Both the position numbers and the translations under genes were made by a program. Of a DNA stretch of 64,000 nt, positions 1 to 9,140 are shown one piece after another. Origin of the DNA: Streptomyces sp. P3 (lineage in GTDB: Bacteria; Actinomycetota; Actinomycetes; Streptomycetales; Streptomycetaceae). The stretch spans positions 3,038,001 to 3,102,000 of the forward strand of contig JAFEKX020000001.1 of NCBI GenBank assembly GCA_016893485.2, in the 5' to 3' direction. Position 1 is the first letter of the stretch. Each line of letters begins with the position of its first letter. The notes under the pieces are model-generated. The model made no database searches. It saw only the letters and a program-made list of their open reading frames with translations, and was not told where the DNA came from.

Positions 1-86
1 TCCGTCACGGCGCCGAGTTCTCCCTGCCGCGCGACCTGTACCTCCGGCAGCCGCTGTCGGGCGGCTCGGCGCAGCCGTCCTCGTGA
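1..86 (+). CDS. 3' end of an unidentified CDS (partial)
   Basis: Only the last 27 codons are inside the window, read from base 3 and ending at TGA 84-86. The tail is polar and ends in Gln-Pro-Ser-Ser. Nothing in it identifies a family. It is on the plus strand about 145 bases before the DUF4232 gene, and codon third positions are almost all G or C, which supports coding. The protein cannot be named from this fragment. Confidence 0.5.
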   Translation, partial: RHGAEFSLPRDLYLRQPLSGGSAQPSS

Positions 87-231
87 CCGGAACCGGCCGT
101 TTCACGGAGGCGTGAGAATTCTTCCGCCTCTTCCGCGAACAAAACCGCTGTGGCACGCATCGAACCTTGTGTACGGCACAGAAGGACCGTGCGGGCCGCA
201 GACCACGGTCCGCGAAGCAGGAGTGGGGATC

Positions 232-810
232 ATGACCGTGAACGAAGTCCGGAACACCACCGACCAGGCCGCCACCGCCAAGCACCGGCGCCGTGCGGAC
301 CGCAGGGTCGGGCGCACGATCATCGGCCTGGGAGCCGTCGTCGGCCTCGGGCTCGCGGGCTGGGCGGGGACCGCGAACGCCGCGACCTCCAGCGGTACGG
401 CCACCGCGAAGGCGACGCCGACCTGCTCGGCCGCCGCACTGAAGGCCACCTACGGTCAGCAGCTCGCCGGAGGGATGAACCACGAGGGTGTCGTCATCCG
501 GCTGCGCAACCTCAGCGGCAAGACCTGCGCGCTGCGCGGCTACCCGGGCCTTGGCCTGGAGAACTCCGCGCACAAGAAGCTGACGACCCACACCACCTGG
601 GGCAGCACCTGGTACGCGCACGACCCGGGCAAGAAGACCCTCACCCTCAAGGACGGCGAGAGCGCCGAGGCCGTCGTCGCCTGGACCCACGCCAACACCG
701 GCACCTCGGGCGCGGTCCACGCCGGCTACCTGGAGATCACCCCGCCCGCCTCCACCCAGCACAAGACGCTGGCCCTCCCCAGTGGGTCGACCACGGCGAC
801 CTGTCCGTGA
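232..810 (+). CDS. secreted DUF4232 domain protein
   Basis: 192-residue exported protein. A basic N-terminus (KHRRRADRRVGRTI) precedes a hydrophobic stretch at about residues 31-46 and an Ala-rich cleavage region ending TANAA, so it should be secreted through Sec (or Tat). The mature part carries two cysteine-containing strands (TPTCSAAAL and KTCALRGYPG) and ends in TATCP, the pattern of DUF4232, a small beta-sandwich family common in Streptomyces with no established function. I chose ATG 232 because AGGAG lies 8 bases upstream; an in-frame start at 112 has no comparable site. It converges on the amylase gene and shares a strong terminator with it. Confidence 0.85.
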   Translation: MTVNEVRNTTDQAATAKHRRRADRRVGRTIIGLGAVVGLGLAGWAGTANAATSSGTATAKATPTCSAAALKATYGQQLAGGMNHEGVVIRLRNLSGKTCALRGYPGLGLENSAHKKLTTHTTWGSTWYAHDPGKKTLTLKDGESAEAVVAWTHANTGTSGAVHAGYLEITPPASTQHKTLALPSGSTTATCP

Positions 811-856
811 CGGCCCTGGCGAAGCACATCACCGTCACCCCTGACCCCTGGGGGCC

Positions 857-894
857 GGGCGGCGGCGGTGCGTCCCCTCGCACCGCCGCCGCCC
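857..894. terminator. bidirectional terminator between DUF4232 gene and amylase gene
   Basis: Perfect 16-bp G/C stem (857-872 pairs with 879-894) around a 6-base loop, lying between two converging stop codons. There is no U tract, as is usual for Streptomyces hairpin terminators. Confidence 0.8.
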
Positions 895-904
895 AACTCG
901 CCGA

Positions 905-2281
905 TCAGCAGCTCGACTTGCCCGCGTAGATCGCCAGCGCCGTGTTCGAGCCCAGGGTCGCCGTGAACTGGCCGCCGGAGTTCACGGTCACCGAGGTGTT
1001 GTTCTGCACGTTGCAGTACGTGCCCGCGGCGAGCGACGTCTGGTACGTCTGCGTCAGCGACGACGTCTCGTGGTTGATGGCGACGTAACCCTTGCTGCCG
1101 CGGCCGAAGGCGATGGCGTCGTTGCCGTCGTCCCACCAGTTGGTGAGGGACTGGCCGCGGGTCGCGTTGCGGAAGGCGACCATGGACTTGATCTCGGGCC
1201 AGGCGTGCTGGCACTTCCAGCCGTCCTGCCAACAGGCCGTCACCGCACCGTTGTTGGGCGGTCCGGCGTCCGCGTCCGACCACTCGTAGCCGGAGTTGAT
1301 GTCCGGGGCGCCGTAGGGGTAGGCGAGCATGAAGACGTTGGCCAGGGTGTAGTTCGCGCCGTCTTTGTAGTTGAGGGTCGAGCCGTTGCGCTCGGTGTCG
1401 TGGTTGTCCACGAAGACCGCCGCGACCGAGCTGCTCATGTACCCCAGCCCTCGCCGTAGTTCTTCAGGTAGGCGAGGTTCTCGTTGTTGAAGACGCGCTT
1501 GAGGTCGTAGGCGTAGCGGAACTCCTGGACGTCGCCGTTGCCGGTGTACTCGGTGGGCTGGACGGCCTCGCCTGCGCCGTAGATGACCTCCTGCTTCCAG
1601 TACGCGGAGGGGTTCGTCAGGCGGGACTTGATGTTCGCCAGGTCGGTCGCCGGGATGTGCTTGGCCGCGTCGATGCGGAAGCCGTCGGCGCCGTAGCCGA
1701 GGAGGCTGTTCATGTAGCCGGCGATCGTGGCGCGGACGTACTCCTCGCCGGTGTCCAGGTCGGCGAGGCCGACCAGTTCGCAGTTCTGGACGTTGGCGCG
1801 GTTGGTGTAGTCGCTGACCGTCGCCGTGCAGTCGTCCATGTCGTACGAGGAGTACAGGCCGGGGTAGTTGTACTTCGTGTACGACGAGCCGCCGGTGCCG
1901 GTGCCGCTGCCCGCCGACATGTGGTTGATGACCGTGTCGACGACGACCTTCACACCGGCCGCGTGACACGTGCTGATCATGTTCTTGAACGCGGTCGCGT
2001 CGCCGAGCCGCCCGGCGATCTTGTAGCTCACCGGCTGGTACGACGTCCACCACTGCGAGCCCTGTATGTGCTCGGCGGGCGGGGAGACCTGGACGTAGCC
2101 GTAGCCCGCCGGGCCGAGGGTGTTGGTGCACTCCTTGGCGACCGAGGCGAAGTTCCACTCGAAGAGGACGGCGGTGACGTCCTTGGAGCCGGGCGGGGGA
2201 GGCGTGCGCGGTGCCGGGTACCAGGAGGGCCGTCGCGGCGGCGAGGGCGAAGGCGCCTGCAAGTGATCTGCTGTTGGCCAT
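905..2281 (-). CDS. secreted alpha-amylase (GH13), two frame errors
   Basis: Extracellular endo-acting alpha-1,4-glucanase that feeds the neighbouring maltose importer. ATG 2281 follows a GAGAAGGA site and starts a Sec signal peptide ([20 protein letters not shown]) ending TAHAS. The catalytic barrel shows all GH13 landmarks: VINHMS (region I), [10 protein letters not shown] with the nucleophile Asp (II), YGAGEA with the acid/base Glu (III) and VDNHDTE (IV). A C-terminal beta domain ends in GKSSC. There is no starch-binding CBM20 module. The reading frame breaks near 2213 (apparently one extra C) and at 1442-1445 (CCCC where CCCCC is needed). The two shifts cancel, and the repaired product is 458 residues, a usual length for Streptomyces amylases without a starch-binding module. 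Confidence 0.88.
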   Translation of the reverse strand: MANSRSLAGAFALAAATALLVPGTAHASPARLQGRHRRPLRVELRLGRQGVHQHPRPGGLRLRPGLPARRAHTGLAVVDVVPAGELQDRRAARRRDRVQEHDQHVSRGRCEGRRRHGHQPHVGGQRHRHRRLVVHEVQLPRPVLLVRHGRLHGDGQRLHQPRQRPELRTGRPRRPGHRRGVRPRHDRRLHEQPPRLRRRRLPHRRGQAHPGDRPGEHQVPPDEPLRVLEAGGHLRRRRGRPAHRVHRQRRRPGVPLRLRPQARLQQREPRLPEELRRGLGYMSSSVAAVFVDNHDTERNGSTLNYKDGANYTLANVFMLAYPYGAPDINSGYEWSDADAGPPNNGAVTACWQDGWKCQHAWPEIKSMVAFRNATRGQSLTNWWDDGNDAIAFGRGSKGYVAINHETSSLTQTYQTSLAAGTYCNVQNNTSVTVNSGGQFTATLGSNTALAIYAGKSSC

Positions 2282-2360
2282 GTGGGGTTCCTTCTCCGTT
2301 GAAGGTCCTTGAAGGTTCTTGCTGAAACACCGTGGAAACCTTGCGGTGGCCCAGATGTTA

Positions 2361-2390
2361 AGGGCCCGCCGCCCAAAGGGCAGCGGGCCG
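2361..2390 (-). terminator. terminator downstream of aglA
   Basis: Long G/C hairpin (GGGCCCGC.CGCCC, loop AAA, GGGC.A.GCGGGCC) between the aglA stop and the amylase start. It would separate the amylase transcript from the mal-aglA transcript. Confidence 0.6.
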
Positions 2391-2393
2391 TGT

Positions 2394-2413
2394 GAAGTTG
2401 CTGCAAGAACTTC
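2394..2413. promoter_or_regulatory. candidate MalR operator at the amylase promoter
   Basis: GAAGTTGCTGCAAGAACTTC: a perfect 6-bp inverted repeat (GAAGTT/AACTTC) around GCTGCAAG, about 115 bases upstream of the amylase start. The TTGC-TGCAA core recurs in the malE-malR spacer. Streptomyces amylase promoters are known to be controlled by the MalR/Reg1 family through such TTGC/GCAA motifs. Assignment to MalR is inferred. Confidence 0.55.
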
Positions 2414-2430
2414 CCGTGGCGGAGCGGCAG

Positions 2431-4176
2431 TTACGGGGTGGTGGTCCACCACACCGTCGTGTCGGCGGGCAGCTTCGCCTCGCCGTCCGCCTCGGTCACC
2501 TCACCGCTGGCGAGCAGGACACGGCCGTACGCCGAGGTCGTCACCGACTCCCCGCTGGTGTTCGCGACACACACGAACTCCCCGCGCCGGAAGGCGAGTA
2601 CGCCCTCCGGCGCCCGCAGCCACTCCACCGAGTCGCCCGCGCCGAGGTCGGGCTGGGTGCGGCGGGCGGCGAGCGCGGCCCGGTACAGCTCCAGCGTCGA
2701 ACCGGGCGTCCCGGTCTGCGCCTCGATGCTCAGCTCGCCCCAGCCGTCCGGCTGCGGCAGCCAACTGCCCGCGCTGCCGAAGCCGTATGACGATCCGTCA
2801 CGCGTCCACGGGATCGGCACCCGGCACCCGTCCCGGAAGCCGTCCTGGCCGGCGCCCCTGAAGTAGGCGGGGTCCTGGCGGACTTCGTCCGGGAGGTCGA
2901 CGACGTCGGGCAGGCCGAGCTCCTCGCCCTGGTAGATGTACGCCGAGCCGGGCAGCGCCAGCATCAGCAGGGTCGCGGCGCGGGCCCGGCGCAGGCCCAG
3001 TTCGCGGTCCCCTGCGGTGCGGATCTGGGTGCCGAGGCCGGGCGGGTTGGCGAAGCGGGTGGCGTGCCGGGTGACGTCGTGGTTGGAGAGGACCCAGGTG
3101 GCGGGGGCGCCGACCGGGCGCATGGCCTCCAGGGTGCGGTCGACGACCGTACGCAGTTCCTCGGCGTCCCAGTCCGTCGACAGGTACTGGAAGTTGAAGG
3201 CCTGGTGGAGTTCGTCCGGGCGGACGTAGTTGGCCGTCCGCTCGACCGTCGGCGTCCATGCCTCCGCCACGAAGATCCGCCCGCCCGTCTCCCGCCACCG
3301 CCCTTCTGCGGAAGGCCCTTCGGGCCCCAATTGAATTCCCGCGTACTCGTCGAGGACGGTGCGCCACTGGCGGTAGACGTCGTGGACGCCGTCCTGGTCG
3401 AAGAACGGCATGACATCGTTGCCCAGCAGCTTGAGCTGGTCGTGCGAGCCGAGGTCGGGCAGGCCCGCCGCCTTGACGAGGCCGTGGGCCACGTCGATGC
3501 GGAAGCCGTCGACGCCGATGTCCAGCCAGAAGCGGAGGATCGAGCGGAACTCGTCGCCGACCGCCGGGTGTTCCCAGTTGAAGTCGGGCTGCTCGGGGGC
3601 GAAGAGGTGCAGGTACCACTCCCCCGCCGAACCGTCCGGTTCGGTGACCCGGGTCCAGGCCGGGCCGCCGAAGATGGACTCCCAGTCGTTGGGCGGGAGT
3701 TCGCCGTGCTCGCCCTTGCCCGGGCGGAAGTGGTAGCGCTCCCGCAGCGGTGAGCCGGGGCCCTCCCTCAACGCCCGCTTGAACCACTCGTGTTGGTCCG
3801 AGGAGTGGTTGGGGACCAGGTCCACGATGATGCGCATGCCGAGGCCGTGGGCGTCGCGGATCAGCGCGTCGGCGTCGAGCAGATTGCCGAACATCGGGTC
3901 CACGGCACGGTAGTCGGCGACGTCGTAGCCGGCGTCCGCCTGCGGGGAGGCGTAGAACGGGCTGAGCCAGACGGCGTCGATGCCGAGGTCGCGCAGGTAC
4001 GGGAGTCGGGCGCGTACGCCTTCCAGGTCGCCCATGCCGTCGCCGTTGCTGTCGGCGAAGCTGCGGGGGTAGACCTGGTAGATCACGGCGTCTCTCCACC
4101 AGTCGCCGCGCCGGTCGCTGCGCTTGGCCTTGGCGGGGGTCTGTGCCGGGGCGATGACGGAGTGCTGCTGGGTCAT
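2431..4176 (-). CDS. aglA: alpha-glucosidase (GH13, maltase type)
   Basis: Intact 581-residue cytoplasmic exo-alpha-1,4-glucosidase that hydrolyses imported maltose and short maltodextrins to glucose. The order of GH13 motifs is clear: [10 protein letters not shown] at about residues 32-41, DLVPNHSS (region I), [10 protein letters not shown] with the nucleophile Asp (II), FVAEAWT with the acid Glu (III) and [12 protein letters not shown] (IV); a beta-domain of about 90 residues closes the protein. There is no signal peptide. ATG 4176 has AAGGA 8 bases upstream. It is the last gene of the malEFG-aglA group, but a 173-base spacer with two hairpins separates it from malG, so it may be read at a lower level or from its own promoter. 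The symbol follows the orthologous S. coelicolor locus. Confidence 0.92.
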   Translation of the reverse strand: MTQQHSVIAPAQTPAKAKRSDRRGDWWRDAVIYQVYPRSFADSNGDGMGDLEGVRARLPYLRDLGIDAVWLSPFYASPQADAGYDVADYRAVDPMFGNLLDADALIRDAHGLGMRIIVDLVPNHSSDQHEWFKRALREGPGSPLRERYHFRPGKGEHGELPPNDWESIFGGPAWTRVTEPDGSAGEWYLHLFAPEQPDFNWEHPAVGDEFRSILRFWLDIGVDGFRIDVAHGLVKAAGLPDLGSHDQLKLLGNDVMPFFDQDGVHDVYRQWRTVLDEYAGIQLGPEGPSAEGRWRETGGRIFVAEAWTPTVERTANYVRPDELHQAFNFQYLSTDWDAEELRTVVDRTLEAMRPVGAPATWVLSNHDVTRHATRFANPPGLGTQIRTAGDRELGLRRARAATLLMLALPGSAYIYQGEELGLPDVVDLPDEVRQDPAYFRGAGQDGFRDGCRVPIPWTRDGSSYGFGSAGSWLPQPDGWGELSIEAQTGTPGSTLELYRAALAARRTQPDLGAGDSVEWLRAPEGVLAFRRGEFVCVANTSGESVTTSAYGRVLLASGEVTEADGEAKLPADTTVWWTTTP

Positions 4177-4221
4177 GGCGTCCTTGGTGCGTAACGGGGT
4201 TTTGGGCGGGGGTGGTTGAGC

Positions 4222-4271
4222 CGAGGCGGCCGTGATGTCAGCGGGGTCGGATGGACGTCACGGCCGCCTCG
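4222..4271. promoter_or_regulatory. inverted repeat between malG and aglA
   Basis: Perfect 14-bp inverted repeat (CGAGGCGGCCGTGA at 4222-4235, its complement at 4258-4271) with a 22-base loop. It sits directly downstream of malG with respect to transcription and could act as a partial terminator or an mRNA 3'-end stabiliser. Confidence 0.6.
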
Positions 4272-4280
4272 AGATTTTGG

Positions 4281-4330
4281 TGCGGCTGCGTGGGGGCTGG
4301 GCGCGCAGTTCCCCGCGCCCCTTTGGGGGC
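4281..4330. repeat. dispersed hairpin repeat (GCGCAGTTCCCCGCGCCC type), copy 1
   Basis: Contains GGGCGCG-CAGTTCCC-CGCGCCC, which folds into a 7-bp G/C stem. Nearly the same element occurs near 10071-10110 and three times in 45812-46082. It is always between genes, and I recognise the element as widespread in Streptomyces intergenic DNA. Confidence 0.75.
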
Positions 4331-4349
4331 GCCACAGTCACCGGCGCTT

Positions 4350-5216
4350 TCAGCCCTTCGTGCCGCCTGCTGTCAGGCCGGTGACCAGGTTCTTCTGTAC
4401 CAGGTAGAAGAACGCGGCCACGGGTATCGCGATCAGTACCGCTGTCGCCGCCATGAGGTTGCGTTGCGCGTCGTGTTCGCTGACGAAGGTCTGCAGTCCG
4501 ACCGCGAACGTGTACTTCGTGTCGGAGAGCATGAAGGTCGAGGCGAAGGCGACCTCGCCGAAGGCCGTGAGGAAGCTGTAGAACGCGGCGACCGCGAGGC
4601 CCGGCTTGGCGAGCGGGAGGATCAGGCGCGCGAACGTGCCGAAGGGGTTGAGCCCGTCGACGCGTCCCGCCTCGTCGATCTCGAACGGGATCGTGTCGAA
4701 GTAGCCCTTGAGCAGCCAGGCGCAATACGGCACCGCCGTCGAGCAGTAGACGAGGATGAGACCAAGGTAGCTGTCGATGAGCTGCAGATCGGCCAGAATC
4801 TGGTACATCGGCACGATGAGTACCGCTATCGGGAACATCTGGGTGACCAGCAGCACCCACATGAACTTCCGGTACCCGGGGAACCTCATGCGCGAGACGG
4901 CGTATCCGGTGGTCGCGGCGATCGTGACCCCGATGACCGTGGTGCCCAGCGAGACGATCAGCGAACTCTTCAACCAGTCGAAGAACTCGGTGTGTTGGAG
5001 CACGAACGAGTAGTTGCCGAACGTCATCTTCTTCCAGATGCCGGCCGGGTGGAGGTAGTCGTCCGAGTCCGGGCCGAGCGAGAGGAAGACCAGCCAGGCG
5101 ATCGGGAAGAGCGCGATCAGGCTCGCGACGATCAGGATGCCGTGCGAGGCGAGGGTGCCGGAGCGGCTCAACTCGCCCCGTCGGCGGGTCCGTCGCGGTG
5201 GTGTCGTGGTGCTCAT
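4350..5216 (-). CDS. malG: maltose/maltodextrin ABC transporter permease MalG
   Basis: 288-residue inner-membrane subunit of the CUT1 sugar importer. Six predicted membrane segments begin at about residue 25 (GILIVASLIALFPIAWLVFL). The cytoplasmic EAA loop, which docks to the shared ATPase, is visible as EIDEAGRVDGLNPFG. The start is ATG 5216, preceded by AGGAG and 13 bases after the malF stop; an upstream in-frame start would overlap malF. No ATPase gene is present here, as expected for Streptomyces, where the distant multitask ATPase MsiK energises several CUT1 importers (family knowledge). The frame is intact. Confidence 0.93.
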   Translation of the reverse strand: MSTTTPPRRTRRRGELSRSGTLASHGILIVASLIALFPIAWLVFLSLGPDSDDYLHPAGIWKKMTFGNYSFVLQHTEFFDWLKSSLIVSLGTTVIGVTIAATTGYAVSRMRFPGYRKFMWVLLVTQMFPIAVLIVPMYQILADLQLIDSYLGLILVYCSTAVPYCAWLLKGYFDTIPFEIDEAGRVDGLNPFGTFARLILPLAKPGLAVAAFYSFLTAFGEVAFASTFMLSDTKYTFAVGLQTFVSEHDAQRNLMAATAVLIAIPVAAFFYLVQKNLVTGLTAGGTKG

Positions 5217-5229
5217 GGGGACTCCTGCC

Positions 5230-6232
5230 TCAGATCGCGAGCTGTTGGTCATTGCGGTTCAGCCAGCGGCGGTAGAAGGAGGTGAAGACGATCAGGATGG
5301 CCAGCAGCAGGATGCCGTAGGCGGCCGACTGGGCGAATTCGCGCGGCTGTTGGCCGAAGCCGAGGAAGTACGACCAGGTGACGAGGATCTGGGCGTCGGG
5401 CGCGGTGTTGCCGAACAGCAGGAAGATCACGGCGAATTGGTTGAAGGTCCAGATCACGCCGAGGAGGACGACGGTGGAGCTGACCGACCTCAGGCCCGGC
5501 AGGGTGACGTAGCGGAAGCGCTGCCAGGGGTCGCGCCGTCCATCTCGGCGGCCTCGTAGAGCGAGGTGTCGATGGACTGGAGGCCGCCGAGCAGGAGACC
5601 ATCATGAAGGGCACACCGCACCAGGTGTTGACCATGATGGCGGCGAACCGCTGCCAGAACGTGCTCTCCAGCCAGTCGGGCTGGGGCAGATGCAGGCTGT
5701 GCAGCGCGGAGTTGATGATGCCGCCGTCGGCGAGCATGAAGCGCCAGCCGAAGACCGTCACGAAGGTGGGGACGGCCCACGGCAGGATCAGGATCAGCCG
5801 GTAGAAGGTGCGGGCGCGCAGCTTCTGGTTGAGCAGGAGGGCGAGCGCGAGGCCCACCGTGTAGTGGAGCGCCACGCAGAGCGCGGTCCAGACGATCGTC
5901 CAGATGAAGTGCGACCAGAAGCGGTCGTACGACGTCGGGCCGAACAGGATGTCCTTGTAGTTGTCGAGCCCGATGAACTTGTAGGTGGCGTCGATGTGGT
6001 TGACGCCGATCGTGCGCGCGGTGTTGAGGCTGTTGGCGTCGGTGAGCGTCAGGTAGAGGCCGTACACCAGGGGGTAGAGCACGAGGACGCCGAGCACGAC
6101 GACCACGGGGATGATCATCGCGTACGCGTACCAGTGCTTCTGGTAGCCGTACTTGAGGCGTTGGCCCGGTCCGGGCCGGGGTGCGCGGTCACCGTGGCGC
6201 TTGCCGGTCGCGCGGTCGATGGCGACTGTCAT
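5230..6232 (-). CDS. malF: maltose/maltodextrin ABC transporter permease MalF, two frame errors
   Basis: Partner permease of MalG. The N-terminus is hydrophilic, followed by a first membrane segment at about residues 37-57 (IIPVVVVLGVLVLYPLV) and further helices; the EAA loop reads SLYEAAEMDGATP and the protein ends LNRNDQQLAI. The frame is lost twice: near 5600 (CC for CCC in the minus reading) and at 5527-5530 (GGGG for GGGGG). Adding one base at each restores one 334-residue protein, the normal length. I therefore read it as one functional gene rather than two fragments. It lies 13 bases upstream of malG and 126 bases downstream of malE. Confidence 0.9.
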
Positions 6233-6300
6233 GGTTGGTTCGACACCTTCTGGAAGTTCAAGCGGGCACGGCGGGTTCGAGGACTACGGCAACGCGGGCC

Positions 6301-6352
6301 GACGGCCGCCGGATCCGTCCCCCAGGTTCTCCACTGCGGATCCGACGGCCGT
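6301..6352. promoter_or_regulatory. hairpin in the malE-malF spacer
   Basis: Near-perfect 16-bp inverted repeat (GACGGCCGCCGGATCCG at 6301-6317 against 6337-6352) immediately downstream of malE. A stable stem here fits transcript attenuation or 3'-end protection, giving more binding protein than permease. This function is inferred from position. Confidence 0.6.
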
Positions 6353-6358
6353 GCGGGG

Positions 6359-7633
6359 CTACTTGCTGAAGTCCGGGACCAGCTTGGCGATCGCCAGCTC
6401 GGCGTTGCTCAGACCCTTGTCGAGGGACTCCTTGCCACCGGCGACCTTGGGCAGCTCGGTGTCCAACGGGCCCCACAGGGAGCTGTATTCGGCGAGCGCC
6501 GGGCGCGGCTGGGCGGCACCGAGGACGCCCTGGAAGCCGGCGATGCCCGGGTCGGACTTCACGGCGGCGGTGTAGGCGTCGTCGCGGGTCGGCAGCGTCG
6601 AGTTCTTCAGCGCGATCGTCGACTGGGAGGCCGCGGAGGTCATGAAGTCGACGAACTTCAGGGCCGCCTTCTGGTGCGCGGAGTCCGAGCCGGCATAGAC
6701 CGAGAGGTTGTGACCGCCGGTCGGGGCGCCGGACTTGCCGGTGGAGCCGGCCGGGATCGTGGCGATGCCGAGGTTCGACTTGTCCTTGAACGCCGAGCCC
6801 TTGTAGAAGTTCGTGATCTCCCACGGGCCCTGGATGATCGCGGCGACCTTGCCGTTGACGAACGCGTCCTGGATGTGGGCGTAGGCGTCCGCGGTGGTGT
6901 CGGCCTTGTGCAGGCCGGTGCCGGAGAAGAGGCTCAGCCAGGTGCCGTAGGCCTTCTTGGCTGCGGCGGAGTCCACGGTGATCTTCTTCGCGGAGGCGTC
7001 GACGGTGTCGGTGCCCTCGCCGTAGAGGAAGGTCTGCGCGTAGTAGGCCTGGGTGGAGCCCCAGTAGCCGTCGACCTTCGCCTTGGCCTTGACCTTCGCG
7101 GCGTCGGCCTTCAACTCGTCCCAGGTGGCGGGCGGTTGGGTGATGCCGGCCTGCTGGAAGAGGGCCTTGTTGTAGACGAGCGCGAGGGTGTCGGTGACCA
7201 GCGGCACGCCGTACGTCTTGCCCTCGTACTGGGCCTGCGTGATCAGGTTCGACTTGAACTTCGCCTGGTCCGTGAGGGCTTCGGTGCCGTCGAGCGGCAG
7301 GAAGTAGCCCTTCTTCGCGAAGGCGGGGGTCCAGCCGACCTCCGAACGCAGCACGTCCGGGGCGCCCTTGGAGCCGGCGGCGGTGTCGAACTTGTTCTGC
7401 GCCTGGTCGAAGGGCACGTTGACGTACTTGACCTTGATGTTCTTGTTGGCCGCCTGGAACTTGGCGACCAGGGCCTTGTACGTGGGCGCCTCATTGGTGG
7501 CGTTGGAGGTGTCCCACCAGGTGATGGTGACCGGCCCGTCCGACTTGCCGCTGTCACTGTCACTGCCGCCGCAGGCCGTCGCCGCGAGGGCGAGGGACGC
7601 CACCAGCGCGGTGGCCGCTATGCCACGCCGCAT
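6359..7633 (-). CDS. malE: maltose/maltodextrin-binding lipoprotein MalE
   Basis: 424-residue solute-binding lipoprotein of the importer, anchored to the outer face of the membrane. ATG 7633 has AAGGAGAA just upstream. The signal peptide (MRRGIAATALVASLALAAT) ends in the lipobox LAATAC; Cys-21 would be lipidated. The mature protein has the CUT1 binding-protein pattern: VTITWWDTSNATNEAP near the N-terminus, YGVPLVTDTLALVYNK, and AAIIQGPWEITNF in the C-lobe. It is the first gene of the operon and is divergent from malR, with a candidate operator in the 300-base spacer. The frame is intact. Confidence 0.94.
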   Translation of the reverse strand: MRRGIAATALVASLALAATACGGSDSDSGKSDGPVTITWWDTSNATNEAPTYKALVAKFQAANKNIKVKYVNVPFDQAQNKFDTAAGSKGAPDVLRSEVGWTPAFAKKGYFLPLDGTEALTDQAKFKSNLITQAQYEGKTYGVPLVTDTLALVYNKALFQQAGITQPPATWDELKADAAKVKAKAKVDGYWGSTQAYYAQTFLYGEGTDTVDASAKKITVDSAAAKKAYGTWLSLFSGTGLHKADTTADAYAHIQDAFVNGKVAAIIQGPWEITNFYKGSAFKDKSNLGIATIPAGSTGKSGAPTGGHNLSVYAGSDSAHQKAALKFVDFMTSAASQSTIALKNSTLPTRDDAYTAAVKSDPGIAGFQGVLGAAQPRPALAEYSSLWGPLDTELPKVAGGKESLDKGLSNAELAIAKLVPDFSK

Positions 7634-7766
7634 GAGTTCTCCTTGAGGGTGAAAGCCCGTGTGATGCAGGGGCGGGCCCGTCCGCCGCCCCTGCGACTCA
7701 CCGGCTGCGCCTTCGCGGCCGCCGGGCGTCGCCGAACGTAACAGCGATGTAAGCGTTGCGAAAGTC

Positions 7767-7787
7767 CTTGCTGCAAAAAACTGCAAG
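7767..7787. promoter_or_regulatory. candidate MalR operator at the malE promoter
   Basis: CTTGC-T-G and C-T-GCAAG arms form an inverted repeat (CTTGCTG...CTGCAAG) around six A residues, about 135 bases upstream of malE. The A-run and the symmetric CTTGC/GCAAG arms make it the best operator candidate in the divergent region. Binding by MalR is inferred. Confidence 0.6.
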
Positions 7788-7870
7788 ACGGACCGAGAGT
7801 TACCCTCCCGTGACCTCCCCTCGATCCCCCTGAAACCCATGGCTGGTGCGGCTGAGCGGGTAAGGGGACA

Positions 7871-7900
7871 CTTGTGCAAGACTCTGCAAGCTCTTGCCGC
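7871..7900. promoter_or_regulatory. second GCAAG/CTTGC cluster before malR
   Basis: CTTGTGCAAG is followed by CTGCAAG and CTCTTGCCG within 30 bases. The arms match those of the malE operator, suggesting autoregulation of malR or a second MalR site. Confidence 0.45.
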
Positions 7901-7934
7901 ATGCCGTACGCCGACCAGAACACGAGGGATCGCG

Positions 7935-9078
7935 ATGACGCAGCAACCCGCAGCGCGCCGACGGCCGGTACAGTCCACTCCCGTGACCCACGGCTTGCCG
8001 ACATCGCCGCCCAGGCGGGGGTGAGCGAAGCGACCGTCAGCCGCGTCCTCAACGGCAAGCCTGGCGTCGCCGCCACCACCCGTCAGTCCGTCCTCGCCGC
8101 CCTCGACGTACTCGGCTACGAACGTCCGGTACGGCTGCGGCAGCGCAGCGAGGGCCTGGTGGGCCTGATAACACCGGAGTTGGAGAACCCGATATTCCCC
8201 GCCCTGGCGCAGGTCATCGGGCAGGCGCTGACCCGGCAGGGCTACACCCCGGTGCTCGCCACCCAGACCCCGGGCGGTTCCACCGAGGACGAGTTGACCG
8301 AGATGCTCGTCGACCGCGGGGTCGCCGGCATCATCTTCGTCTCCGGCCTGCACGCGGACACCTCCGCGGACATGCAGCGCTACGAGCAACTCCGGGCGCA
8401 GGGCGTGCCGTTCGTCCTCGTGGACGGCTTCTCGCCCAAGGTGCAGGCGCCGTTCATCTCCCCGACGACCGCGCCGCGATGACCCTCGCGGTCACCCACC
8501 TCGTCTCGCTCGGGCACACGCACATCGGACTGGCCCTGGGACCGAAGCGGTTCGTACCCGTACAACGCAAGATCGAGGGCTTCGTCCGCGCGATGCAGGA
8601 CCAACTGGCCCTGACCGCCGAGGATGTGGAGACCCGGCTCGTCCAGCACTCGCTGTACACGCTGGAGGGCGGACAGGCCGCGGCGGCCGCGCTGATCGAC
8701 CGCGACTGCACGGCCGTGGTGTGCGCGAGCGACATGATGGCGCTCGGTGCGATACGGGCGGCCCGGCAGCGGGGGCTCGACGTACCCAAGGACGTCTCCG
8801 TGGTCGGCTTCGACGACTCGCCGCTGATCGCGTTCACCGACCCGCCGCTGACGACGATCCGCAAGCCGGTCCCCGCGATGGGACAGGCCGCGGTGCGCAC
8901 GTTGCTGGAGGAGATCGGCGGGACGCCTGCCCCGCACAGCGAATTCGTGTTCATGCCGGAACTGGTGGTGCGCGGGTCCACGGCTTCGGCCCCGGGGACC
9001 GGAATCGTCCCTGAGAGGGAGAAAAACATGGCGGTGTCCCCTGCGCTGGTAGGAGTCCGGGGACTCTTCCCGTCGTAG
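7935..9078 (+). CDS. malR: LacI-family maltose regulator MalR, two frame errors
   Basis: Represses the divergent malE operon and probably the amylase and aglA; family members are released by maltodextrin-type inducers. The helix-turn-helix LADIAAQAGVSEATVSRVLN is at the N-terminus, followed by a periplasmic-binding-protein-like sensor (SEGLVGLITPELENPIFP; CASDMMALGAIRAARQ; VSVVGFDDSPLIAFTDPPLTT). The frame breaks at 8460-8463 (CCCC; CCCCC gives PDDRAAMTLAV) and between GTG 7983 and CTTGCC (CCC for CCCC). Starts at ATG 7935 (GAGG upstream) and GTG 7983 share a frame and both need the second repair; the shorter start resembles the S. coelicolor protein. I list the longer extent. Confidence 0.88.
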
Positions 9079-9140
9079 AACATGCGAGCCGGACCCGACC
9101 AGGGGATGATCGGTCGCGGAAGCCTTTTCTGGCAGACTTT

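Noticed and set aside
905..2281. Amylase as a true pseudogene
   Set aside because: Both frame breaks are single bases in C runs, they cancel each other, and all catalytic residues and the signal peptide are preserved.
5690..7741. A 683-codon plus-strand frame over malF and malE
   Set aside because: Antisense to two recognised transport genes; low-complexity Val/Gly/Arg composition and no motif.
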